From DAOTWY01 sp003696565 (GTDB lineage: Bacteria; Chloroflexota; Anaerolineae; Aggregatilineales; Phototrophicaceae), in contig DAOTWY010000001.1 of assembly GCA_034435635.1 (NCBI GenBank), positions 1-47,359 on the forward strand: a stretch of 47,359 nucleotides of DNA. Direction: 5' to 3'. Positions 1 to 6,862 of this stretch are shown here, piece by piece. Position 1 is the stretch's first letter. Each line of letters starts with the position of its first letter. The notes under the pieces are model-generated. The model had not been told where the DNA came from and searched no databases. It was given only the letters and a program-made list of their open reading frames with translations. The position numbers and the translations under genes are program-made.

Positions 1-932
1 GCGTTTTGATTACGACGCATCAAGTCGTGGGCGGCGGCAACATCGTCAAACGGCATGACTCGCCACACATTCGGTTTCAGCGCGCCTGCTAAAAATTGAG
101 GCATCGCCCAACTGGTAAAATTTTCAATCAATTGTTGTTTTTCGGCATCCGTGCGATTGCGTAAGGTGCTGCCCATAATGCTCAAGCGTTTTTGCATAAT
201 CACACCGAAATGGATTTGCTTTACGCCACCACCTTGTAACCCGATGAACACCAGCCGTCCCCAGTTTTCTAAAACACGCATATTATCATCCCAATATGGC
301 GCGCCAATCATTTCTAAAATTAAATGGACTCCGGTGTATGTCGATAAAATACGGTCAGCAAAATTCTCTGTTTGATAGTCAATGGTCATATCTGCGCCGG
401 CATCAACACAAATCGCATGCTTGGCGCGGCTAGCCGTCACAATCACCGTTGCGCCAACCACCTTTGCCATTTGGATCGCCGCTAAGCCGACACCACTCGC
501 CCCGGCATGGATCAACACACGCTCGTTTTCGATCAACCGCCCAATTTCAATCATATTGCTATACGCGGTTAAAAATGCCTCTGGTATAGCAGCGGCTTCT
601 TCATATGTGAGTCCCGAAGGGATAGGTATAACATGGGCTGCTTTGACAACAGCTTGTTCAGCATATGCCCCGCCTGCTACTAATGCCATTACACGCTGAC
701 CAACAGAGACATTCTGAACCTCTTCACCAACTGAGATCACATCACCAGCCAATTCCAAGCCAAGAGTGTGTGGCGCACCAGGGGGAGGAGGATATTTCCC
801 CATAACTTGCAACAGGTCGGCACGGTTCAACGCGGTAGCCTTAACCTGTACCAGTACCTCATCCGCGGCAGGCACGGGTTCAGGAAGGTGTACAAATGTT
901 GGTTGTTGATCTTTGGCAATAATAGCCCGCAT
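1..932 (-). CDS. NAD(P)H quinone oxidoreductase, PIG3 family (3' end cut by window)
   Basis: Zinc-independent medium-chain dehydrogenase/reductase that reduces quinones with NADPH in the cytoplasm. About 310 residues are visible; the last 15 or so lie beyond the window start, since the family is about 325 long. The N-terminal GroES-like fold begins MRAIIAKDQQP, with the typical stretch ALNRADLLQ near residues 34-42 and the proline run YPPPPGAP near 47-54. The Rossmann dinucleotide loop HAGASGVGL sits at about 142-150. Catalytic zinc cysteines of alcohol dehydrogenases are absent, as expected for this branch. The ATG at 932 follows an AGGAGA ribosome site. It is transcribed divergently from the UPF0316 gene at 1089. 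The family call is strong; the physiological substrate is not shown. Confidence 0.88.
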   Translation of the reverse strand, partial: MRAIIAKDQQPTFVHLPEPVPAADEVLVQVKATALNRADLLQVMGKYPPPPGAPHTLGLELAGDVISVGEEVQNVSVGQRVMALVAGGAYAEQAVVKAAHVIPIPSGLTYEEAAAIPEAFLTAYSNMIEIGRLIENERVLIHAGASGVGLAAIQMAKVVGATVIVTASRAKHAICVDAGADMTIDYQTENFADRILSTYTGVHLILEMIGAPYWDDNMRVLENWGRLVFIGLQGGGVKQIHFGVIMQKRLSIMGSTLRNRTDAEKQQLIENFTSWAMPQFLAGALKPNVWRVMPFDDVAAAHDLMRRNQN

Positions 933-1023
933 GATATGTATTCTCCTAAAAACAAAAAATAGATAACTCTAACCTATACAATCCCGTACATGGTAAATTT
1001 CATCATAACCAAAAAATTGGTCA

Positions 1024-1053
1024 TTACACAATATCATAACATTTCGCTACAAT
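1024..1053 (+). promoter_or_regulatory. Candidate sigma-70 promoter for the UPF0316 gene
   Basis: TTACAC at 1024-1029 and TACAAT at 1048-1053 are separated by 18 bases and lie 35 bases before the ATG at 1089. The -10 is close to consensus and the -35 is fair. Seen by eye only. Confidence 0.4.
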
Positions 1054-1088
1054 GAGCTTAGAAAAATCAGTATCAACAAGGATTTTTT

Positions 1089-1619
1089 ATGACATTAGAT
1101 GGTCCAGCACTCGTTGCGGCTATTTTCATCATGCGTGTGGCAAATTACGCCATCGGCACTTTACGATTGATTGCGATTGCACGTGGTAGACGCTTGATCG
1201 CCGCAACACTAGCTTCTTTAGAGGCGTTGGTGTTTGCACTGGTGATTGCCGGTGTCATCCAAGATTTAGAAAACTTAGCCAACTTAGCTGCATATTGCGC
1301 AGGTGCGGCAGCTGGCAGTTGGGTCGGGATGGAACTAGAATCGCGCTTAATCCGCAGTTACATGATCGTCAACATCTTCAGCCCTATGGGAGAGCAAATC
1401 GCCAAGACTCTGCGTGAATCAGGTTTTGGTGTTACCCTGCAACGTAGTGAAGGAAAAGATGGTGAAGTTATTACCCTGAGAAGTGTGATTGATAAACGTG
1501 ACATAAAGCAAGTTAGCCATATTACAAGACAAATTCATCCTGAAGCATTTCTTGTTGCGGAAGAAGTCAGTAGTTTAAGGCATGGGTGGTTCAACGTTGG
1601 CAAGGGTAGAACAGTTTAG
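1089..1619 (+). CDS. UPF0316 membrane protein (DUF5698/DUF2179-like)
   Basis: A 176-residue protein with an N-terminal hydrophobic half containing about three membrane segments (roughly residues 5-25, 38-60 and 62-80). The soluble C-terminal half of about 90 residues resembles the DUF2179 domain also found at the end of YitT-type membrane proteins. The pattern of MRVANYAIGTLRLIAIARG at the start, then a glycine-rich third helix ending in WVGMELESRL, is typical of UPF0316. No enzymatic motif is visible and the function of the family is not established. An AAGGA ribosome site seven bases before the ATG supports the start. It stands alone, divergent from the quinone oxidoreductase and followed by mscL in the same direction. 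Confidence 0.75.
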   Translation: MTLDGPALVAAIFIMRVANYAIGTLRLIAIARGRRLIAATLASLEALVFALVIAGVIQDLENLANLAAYCAGAAAGSWVGMELESRLIRSYMIVNIFSPMGEQIAKTLRESGFGVTLQRSEGKDGEVITLRSVIDKRDIKQVSHITRQIHPEAFLVAEEVSSLRHGWFNVGKGRTV

Positions 1620-1685
1620 TTCATGTTTTTTACACACTCTATTATAAAATAAAGCGTATCATAACATCATCAAGGAGACAAACAG

Positions 1686-2114
1686 ATGTGGAATGAGTTC
1701 AAGAAATTTGTCATGCGTGGCAATGTGGTTGATTTGGCAGTCGGTATTATCATTGGGGCGGCATTTACTGCTATTGTACAATCACTGGTCAACGACATCA
1801 TCATGCCCCCAATTGGGTATATTTTAGGGGACATCGATTTTTCGCGGATTGTCATCACTTTACAAGAAGCGACAGCGGATCAAGAAGCGGTGGTGATTCG
1901 CATTGGTGCGTTTATCAATGCGGTGATTTATTTCATATTGGTTGCTTTAGCAGTGTTTTTTGTTGTGAAGGCGGTAAACACACTACAAGAACAAGTTGCC
2001 AAAGATAAAGACAAACCTGCACCAGAGCCAACCGAAAAAGATTGCCCCTATTGCTTTACGAAAATACCAATTAAAGCAACCCGTTGCCCGCACTGCACCT
2101 CTGAATTGTCCTAA
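1686..2114 (+). CDS. mscL: Large-conductance mechanosensitive channel MscL with C-terminal zinc ribbon
   Basis: MscL forms a homopentameric membrane pore that opens under membrane tension and releases solutes on hypo-osmotic shock. The family signature is clear: the amphipathic N-terminal helix (MWNEFKKFVMRGNVVDLAVG), first membrane helix about 15-45 with the conserved NDIIMPPIG turn, a periplasmic loop, and a second helix about 73-97. The usual C-terminal helical bundle is shortened, and a Pro/Glu/Lys linker leads to a rubredoxin-like knuckle pair with C120-x2-C123 and C134-x2-C137. Total length is 142 residues, similar to ordinary MscL, so the ribbon replaces the normal tail. An AAGGAG ribosome site precedes the ATG. 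Zinc binding is inferred from cysteine spacing only. Confidence 0.93.
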   Translation: MWNEFKKFVMRGNVVDLAVGIIIGAAFTAIVQSLVNDIIMPPIGYILGDIDFSRIVITLQEATADQEAVVIRIGAFINAVIYFILVALAVFFVVKAVNTLQEQVAKDKDKPAPEPTEKDCPYCFTKIPIKATRCPHCTSELS

Positions 2115-2154
2115 AACATTACAATTCAGCATCGCCCACTCAGCGTTGTGGGCG
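2101..2154. terminator. Tandem hairpins between convergent mscL and DUF4342 genes
   Basis: Two inverted repeats follow one another. The first has 9-base arms CTGAATTGT (2101-2109) and ACAATTCAG (2121-2129) with an 11-base loop; its first arm includes the last codons of mscL. The second has 7-base arms CGCCCAC (2133-2139) and GTGGGCG (2148-2154). Neither is followed by a clear T-run, so this is termination-like structure between converging genes, not a canonical intrinsic terminator. Confidence 0.45.
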
Positions 2155-2165
2155 GTGTTGGTTGA

Positions 2166-2537
2166 TCATTGGGTTGGTTCGTTATCATCCTCTACTTGAA
2201 TTTTGACACGATTTTGATGATCTTCCAGGACTTCGCCTTCTTTTAGCTCCCGTACAATTTCTACCTTGACACGGGTGAAAACCGCTGCAATCGCTGCTAC
2301 AGCCCCCAGCAAAATCATTTGCGGACCGGCGAGTAAAAAGAGTGCGCCCCCGCCAACTGCCCCAACTGTCAACGGCATATCCAACAACACTTTATCATCA
2401 GCATTGCGGATAATGATGCGGCGGATATTTCCTTGGTTAATTAAGGCTTTAATGCGGCTCACCAATTGTGACCCAGCAACTTCCAATTCCTCAGTGATGG
2501 TGCGTTTCGTCTTTTCCTGAACTTCTTGGTCGCTCAT
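2166..2537 (-). CDS. DUF4342-like protein
   Basis: A 123-residue protein with a charged N-terminal helix (about 1-35), a short beta-like stretch (RRIIIRNADDKVLLDMP, about 39-55), a long hydrophobic glycine/alanine segment (about 56-88) and a charged C-terminal tail. This arrangement, especially the IRN..K.LLDIPL stretch running straight into a membrane segment, matches the DUF4342 family, whose function is unknown. The AAGGAG ribosome site before the ATG at 2537 is good. It is divergent from the secreted PA14/SH3b protein and convergent with mscL. No catalytic motif is visible. Confidence 0.7.
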   Translation of the reverse strand: MSDQEVQEKTKRTITEELEVAGSQLVSRIKALINQGNIRRIIIRNADDKVLLDMPLTVGAVGGGALFLLAGPQMILLGAVAAIAAVFTRVKVEIVRELKEGEVLEDHQNRVKIQVEDDNEPTQ

Positions 2538-2554
2538 TAGGTCTAACTCCTTAT

Positions 2555-2584
2555 TTGCATTATCTACTGTCGTTTACGTACAAT
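2555..2584 (+). promoter_or_regulatory. Candidate promoter for the PA14/SH3b gene
   Basis: TTGCAT at 2555-2560 and TACAAT at 2579-2584 are spaced by 18 bases. The expected start of transcription near 2591 leaves a leader of about 28 bases containing the GGAGA ribosome site before the ATG at 2619. Confidence 0.5.
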
Positions 2585-2618
2585 TAAAGAAACAAGTTGC
2601 ACGTTTGGAGACATTATC

Positions 2619-3641
2619 ATGAAGAAGTCTTTATTTGCGGTGCTATGCCTGATGTTACTTGCCTTTATTGTACCGCGTATCGTGGTAGAAGCGCAGGCGA
2701 CATTTGGCACAAATTGGACAGCTCAGTTTTTCCCTTCTACAAGTTTCACCGGCACACCGGTTGCGGCATCCTATCCGAATGGGCTTAATTTCATCTGGAA
2801 TGGTGTACCAACGCAGGCGGATAACGTCACACCTGTAACAGGGTTTAGTGCATCAGATAATTTTTCTGTGCGCTTTACCTCTGCGCAGAACTTCCCTACC
2901 GCGGGTAGCTATCAGTTTTTTGGGCAAGCAGATGACCAAGTCAAGGTATTCATCAACGGTATTGAAGTTTATAATCAGGCATTGCCCGGCTCATTTACTT
3001 TTAACTATAACATTGTTACCCCCGGTAGCTATACATTAACCGTTGAATTGGTGGAATTAACGGTCACAGCGATCATCCAATTTCAATGGCAGTTTGTTGG
3101 TGCAGCACCACCACCAGGGGCAACGGCTGTCCCCACTCAGCCACAAGGTCCATTTGGGCAGGTGGTCACGGTTCGGGGCTTATCACTGCGGAGTGGTCCA
3201 TATTTAGGCGCGTCATTCATCGCTGTGTTGCGCCCCAATATTCAGTATCCCGTCCGCGCTATGAACAACGATGAAGGCGGCGGCTATACTTGGTATAAGG
3301 TGATTAATGGTGATCAAGTTGGATGGGCATCTGGACGGTACTTGATTGTCGATGGACCAGTACCAGAAGAAAGTACGGTCTTTCAGACACTCAGCAACCC
3401 ACCAGATTTAGGTGTGATCGGTGTACCAAACGCCTTCATGAACCTGCGGTTGCGTCCTAGTGTACGCTCGCCACGTATTGGTCAAGTTCCCTGGGGAGAT
3501 GAAGTTTCAATCCTGGGGCGCACGATTCAAGGTGGGCGGAGTCACTGGTATTTAGTGCGTTATAATGGGCAAGTTGGCTGGATTTACGCCCCCTATGTAC
3601 GCATTATCCGGGGTGGCTTGGGGTTAGTGCCGGTGTATTAA
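2619..3641 (+). CDS. Secreted protein with PA14-like and two SH3b domains
   Basis: A 340-residue exported protein. The N-terminus is a signal peptide (MKKSLFAVLCLMLLAFIVPR, probably cleaved after VEA near residue 25). Residues about 30-160 look like a PA14 carbohydrate- or surface-binding module: an FGTNWTAQFFPS start, the GSYQFFGQADDQVKVFINGI core, and a closing TLTVELVE strand. After a Pro-rich linker come two bacterial SH3 (SH3b) repeats, about 183-245 and 262-335, each with an LRSGP or LRLRPS start and a later W-Y/W-I pair (TWYKVINGDQVGWASGRYL; HWYLVRYNGQVGWIYAPYV). SH3b domains often bind peptidoglycan peptides. No catalytic domain is present, so a wall- or surface-binding role is inferred. 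It is preceded by its own promoter. Confidence 0.8.
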   Translation: MKKSLFAVLCLMLLAFIVPRIVVEAQATFGTNWTAQFFPSTSFTGTPVAASYPNGLNFIWNGVPTQADNVTPVTGFSASDNFSVRFTSAQNFPTAGSYQFFGQADDQVKVFINGIEVYNQALPGSFTFNYNIVTPGSYTLTVELVELTVTAIIQFQWQFVGAAPPPGATAVPTQPQGPFGQVVTVRGLSLRSGPYLGASFIAVLRPNIQYPVRAMNNDEGGGYTWYKVINGDQVGWASGRYLIVDGPVPEESTVFQTLSNPPDLGVIGVPNAFMNLRLRPSVRSPRIGQVPWGDEVSILGRTIQGGRSHWYLVRYNGQVGWIYAPYVRIIRGGLGLVPVY

Positions 3642-3716
3642 AGGCAGAATCCCATTACAAATCTAAGCAAACAAGCATAATCAATCAACTGGAACAATCA
3701 TTGGAAAACTTAACAT

Positions 3717-4484
3717 ATGCCAGACTACTTATATGGACATTGGGCGGTAATGGAGGCATTACGTGCTAATCGCCGTCATATTGAGCAACTACTTTTAGCG
3801 GACAAAACAGATGACCGGGGGATCATTGGGGAAATCGTGCAGATCGCCCATGTGCGTGATGTCCCGGTTCGGCGTGTGCCGCGCACGATCTTGGATGACT
3901 TGGCACACGGTGCAAATCATCAAAACACCATTTTACGGACACGCGGCTACGCTTATGTCGATGTTCAAGACATTTTACAAACCGCTGCCCAACGTCAGGA
4001 AAAACCGTTCATCCTCATCCTAGATTTATTGCAAGACCCGCAAAATGTCGGCAGTTTGATGCGGGTGGCGGATGCAGTGGGTGTACATGGTGTCATCTTG
4101 CAAGAACGGCGTGGGGTGGGTATCACCCCATCCGTCGTTAACGCCTCATCCGGTGCAGTGGAACATCTGAACGTGGCACAGGTCACGAATTTGGTCAACA
4201 CCATGAAAGACCTCAAAAAACAAGACATCTGGATGGTTGGGCTGGATATTGGCGAGAATACCCAACCATTAAATAGCGTCAACCTCGATATGGGCTTGGG
4301 GTTAGTGGTCGGTAGCGAGGGGGATGGGATGCGCCGATTGGTGCGTGAAACGTGTGACCTGGTTTTGACGTTGCCCATGCGTGGACGTGTTGGTAGCCTA
4401 AACGCGGCAACTGCCGGGTCTGTTGCTCTATATAAAGCGTGGGAAGCACGTAATTGGCAAGGTTGGAAGCAAGGCGAATCATGA
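3717..4484 (+). CDS. rlmB: TrmH/SpoU-family rRNA 2'-O-methyltransferase, RlmB-like
   Basis: Transfers a methyl group from S-adenosylmethionine to a ribose 2'-OH in 23S rRNA (G2251 in the E. coli family member). The 255-residue length and domain order fit RlmB: an N-terminal L30e-like substrate-binding domain (about 1-75, beginning LYGHWAVMEALRA) and a SPOUT knot domain. All three SPOUT motifs are present: DPQNVGSLMRVADA at 107-120, VVGSEGDGMRRLV at 197-209, and LPMRGRVGSLNAATA at 219-233. The start has a weak ribosome site. The stop overlaps the start of the biotin carboxylase gene (ATGA at 4481-4484), suggesting translational coupling. The exact nucleotide methylated cannot be proved from sequence. 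Confidence 0.9.
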   Translation: MPDYLYGHWAVMEALRANRRHIEQLLLADKTDDRGIIGEIVQIAHVRDVPVRRVPRTILDDLAHGANHQNTILRTRGYAYVDVQDILQTAAQRQEKPFILILDLLQDPQNVGSLMRVADAVGVHGVILQERRGVGITPSVVNASSGAVEHLNVAQVTNLVNTMKDLKKQDIWMVGLDIGENTQPLNSVNLDMGLGLVVGSEGDGMRRLVRETCDLVLTLPMRGRVGSLNAATAGSVALYKAWEARNWQGWKQGES

Positions 4485-5980
4485 TGACACTCAAAAAATG
4501 CTTAATTGCAAATCGTGGTGAAATTGCGGTACGAATTGTCCGCGCCTGCCGTGAAATAGGTATTGAAACCGTGGCAGTGTGTTCTGATGTGGATTCCAGC
4601 GCACACCACACCCGGCTGGCAGATCAGGTCTATCGACTAGCAGACGGCACACCACGCCAGTATCTCAATCCTGATGCTTTGATTCAAGCCGCGCAAGAGA
4701 CCGGTTGTGATTGTGTGCATCCTGGGTATGGCTTTCTTTCCGAATCACCAGAATTTGCACAACAGGTGATTGATGCTGGATTAATATGGGTGGGACCGCT
4801 GCCAGAGACCATCCGCAAAATGGGTGTCAAGACAGAAGCACGCGCGTTGATGCAAGCGGCAAACGTCCCGTTAGTTCCTGGCTTTCAATCAGAAGACGCA
4901 GACGATGGTCGATTTATCACAGAAGCGGCGCGCATCGGCTATCCGGTCATGGTTAAGGCAGCGGGTGGTGGCGGTGGTAAAGGCATTCGCATCGTCCGCA
5001 ATGAAGCTGAGTTGCTCCCAGCATTAGAATCTGCCCGGCGAGAAGCAAAAAATGCTTTCAACGATCCGCGAGTGTTTTTAGAGCGTTATATCGAACAAGG
5101 ACGGCATATCGAAGTCCAAATTATTGCTGATTCGCATGGGAACACCCTGCACTTGTTTGAACGGGAATGCAGTACACAGCGGCGACATCAAAAAATTATT
5201 GAGGAAACCCCCTCGCCTCTGCTCGATGCTGCTACACGGGCAGCAATTTGTGCGGCAGCGGTGGATGCAGCACGGGCGGTGAATTATCGTAATGCTGGTA
5301 CAGTTGAGTTTATCGTCACGCCAGCGCGTGAGTTTTACTTTTTAGAGATGAACACACGGTTACAAGTTGAACACCCGATTACAGAATTAGTCACCGGGGT
5401 GGATTTAGTGCAATTACAGTTTCGGGTAGCGGCTGGGGAGCCATTACCGTTCCAACAAGCTGATCTGCATCAGACGGGGCACGCTATTGAATGTCGTATC
5501 TATGCTGAAGACGCACGCAATGACTTTCTACCAGCCACAGGCACCGTACACACGTTCATCCCACCAAGTATGCCAGGAGTACGAGTAGATGCCGGGTTGC
5601 AATCTGGCGATGCCGTGACAATCTATTATGATCCAATGGTCGCAAAGATCATCACACATGGACGAACCCGCCAGGATGCAATCCAACGGATGAAGCAAGC
5701 ATTACGTGAAACAATCATCCTGGGCACAACAACAAACATTGATTTTCTGTTAGCGATTTTGGATGATCCAGCGTTCCAAGCGGGAGAAGTTCATACGGCT
5801 TATGTGGATCATCATTTACATGATTTATTGCCGGAGATGCCCCCCCTGCCACCAATGGCGTTGATCGCCGCAGCATTAGGGGAAGCATCATCAAATGCTA
5901 GTGTGACGCTAGAGGGCGATTCAGATGCAGATCGCTATAGTCCCTGGTCACATGCAGATCATTTCCGGTTAGGGCGTTAA
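4481..5980 (+). CDS. accC: Biotin carboxylase (ATP-grasp), MCC-alpha-like without biotinyl domain
   Basis: Carboxylates biotin on a carrier protein using ATP and bicarbonate, the first half-reaction of acyl-CoA carboxylases. Starting at the ATG that overlaps the rlmB stop gives 499 residues. The N-terminal domain begins KKCLIANRGEIAVRIVRAC; the ATP-grasp glycine loop KAAGGGGGKGIRIV is at 159-172; the ERECSTQRRHQKIIEE stretch is at 227-242; and the catalytic EMNTRLQVEHPITE is at 289-302. The tail SPWSHADHFRLGR resembles the linker that in methylcrotonyl- or propionyl-CoA carboxylase alpha chains leads into the BT and biotinyl domains, but here the stop follows immediately. No carrier protein or carboxyltransferase gene is nearby, so the acyl-CoA substrate is unknown. 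The stop overlaps that of the converging hydrolase. Confidence 0.9.
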   Translation: MMTLKKCLIANRGEIAVRIVRACREIGIETVAVCSDVDSSAHHTRLADQVYRLADGTPRQYLNPDALIQAAQETGCDCVHPGYGFLSESPEFAQQVIDAGLIWVGPLPETIRKMGVKTEARALMQAANVPLVPGFQSEDADDGRFITEAARIGYPVMVKAAGGGGGKGIRIVRNEAELLPALESARREAKNAFNDPRVFLERYIEQGRHIEVQIIADSHGNTLHLFERECSTQRRHQKIIEETPSPLLDAATRAAICAAAVDAARAVNYRNAGTVEFIVTPAREFYFLEMNTRLQVEHPITELVTGVDLVQLQFRVAAGEPLPFQQADLHQTGHAIECRIYAEDARNDFLPATGTVHTFIPPSMPGVRVDAGLQSGDAVTIYYDPMVAKIITHGRTRQDAIQRMKQALRETIILGTTTNIDFLLAILDDPAFQAGEVHTAYVDHHLHDLLPEMPPLPPMALIAAALGEASSNASVTLEGDSDADRYSPWSHADHFRLGR

Positions 5981-6768
5981 CTCAAAAATTCACGGATTGC
6001 CTGGTTGACCAATTCTGGGTCTGTCATGTTAGCAGCGTGAGCAGCATCTGGCACTCTGACGAATTTTTTAACGTTTGGCAATAGCTTTGCCATTTGTTCT
6101 GCCAAAGCAATTGGAATTCCATTGTCTTCCGTGCCGTGTGTAATCAATACCGGGTGTTGAATCCCCTGAACTTGTTCATCGCTGATAGGATCACGATCTA
6201 GCAAGGCGTTGGTACCATGGAACATCTGATTACCGGTAACGGTTTTCCATTTATCGCGCCAGGCATCCCAAAATTGGCTTACACGCTCTTTTGGACCGAT
6301 TAACACCGTCATCAGTTGATCTAACAAGGGATCAATGGGTCCATTTTCTACCCAAGTATCTCGGATACCGGTATAAACCGATTTAAAGTCATCTGGGCGA
6401 ACCCCCTTAAAGGTACTCATCAAAATGAGCTTGTCTACACGATCCGGGTGTTTAATTGCCAGGCGAATCGCAGCATACCCCCCTTGTGACATGCCGGCGA
6501 TGACCGCTTTTTCAAGCCCTAGGTGATCCATCAACCCAATACAATCAGCAACGGTATCATATAAATCAAAGGCTTGACCGTCCCATTGAGTTTGCCCCCA
6601 CGCCCGTGCATCAAACCGGATACAGCGATAATCCGGCGCAAGGGCTTTAACCTGGCTATCAAACATCGAATGATCAAACAAAAAGCCGTGCATGAAGATG
6701 ATTGGTGTTCCATCTCCACCGGAATCTTCATAAAAAATGCCCTGAGAATTGATTTGAGCGATTGGCAT
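5977..6768 (-). CDS. Alpha/beta hydrolase
   Basis: A 263-residue alpha/beta-hydrolase of the 3-oxoadipate enol-lactonase/haloperoxidase-like group. Visible elements are the oxyanion stretch FMHGFLFD at about 25-32, the nucleophile elbow GMSQGG with Ser94, the acid Asp215 in HGTEDNGIP, and His244 in DAAHAANM, completing a catalytic triad. A cap region lies about 120-195. No secretion signal is seen, so it is cytoplasmic. An AAAGGA ribosome site precedes the ATG. It lies 94 to 100 bases downstream of pcrA on the same strand and its stop codon overlaps the converging accC stop within a TTAA. The substrate cannot be told from the sequence. Confidence 0.85.
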   Translation of the reverse strand: MPIAQINSQGIFYEDSGGDGTPIIFMHGFLFDHSMFDSQVKALAPDYRCIRFDARAWGQTQWDGQAFDLYDTVADCIGLMDHLGLEKAVIAGMSQGGYAAIRLAIKHPDRVDKLILMSTFKGVRPDDFKSVYTGIRDTWVENGPIDPLLDQLMTVLIGPKERVSQFWDAWRDKWKTVTGNQMFHGTNALLDRDPISDEQVQGIQHPVLITHGTEDNGIPIALAEQMAKLLPNVKKFVRVPDAAHAANMTDPELVNQAIREFLS

Positions 6769-6862
6769 AAATTCATCCTTTCAGTGACAAACAAACTTCC
6801 AACAATGTAACGCAAAATGACGAAAAAATCGAACAATTTAAAGGTGATTTAAGGCAATAGAG

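Noticed and set aside
5970..6100. A frameshift that would restore a biotinyl domain to the biotin carboxylase
   Set aside because: The sequence after the stop reads cleanly as the C-terminus of the hydrolase on the other strand, and no AMKM biotinylation motif appears in any plus frame there.
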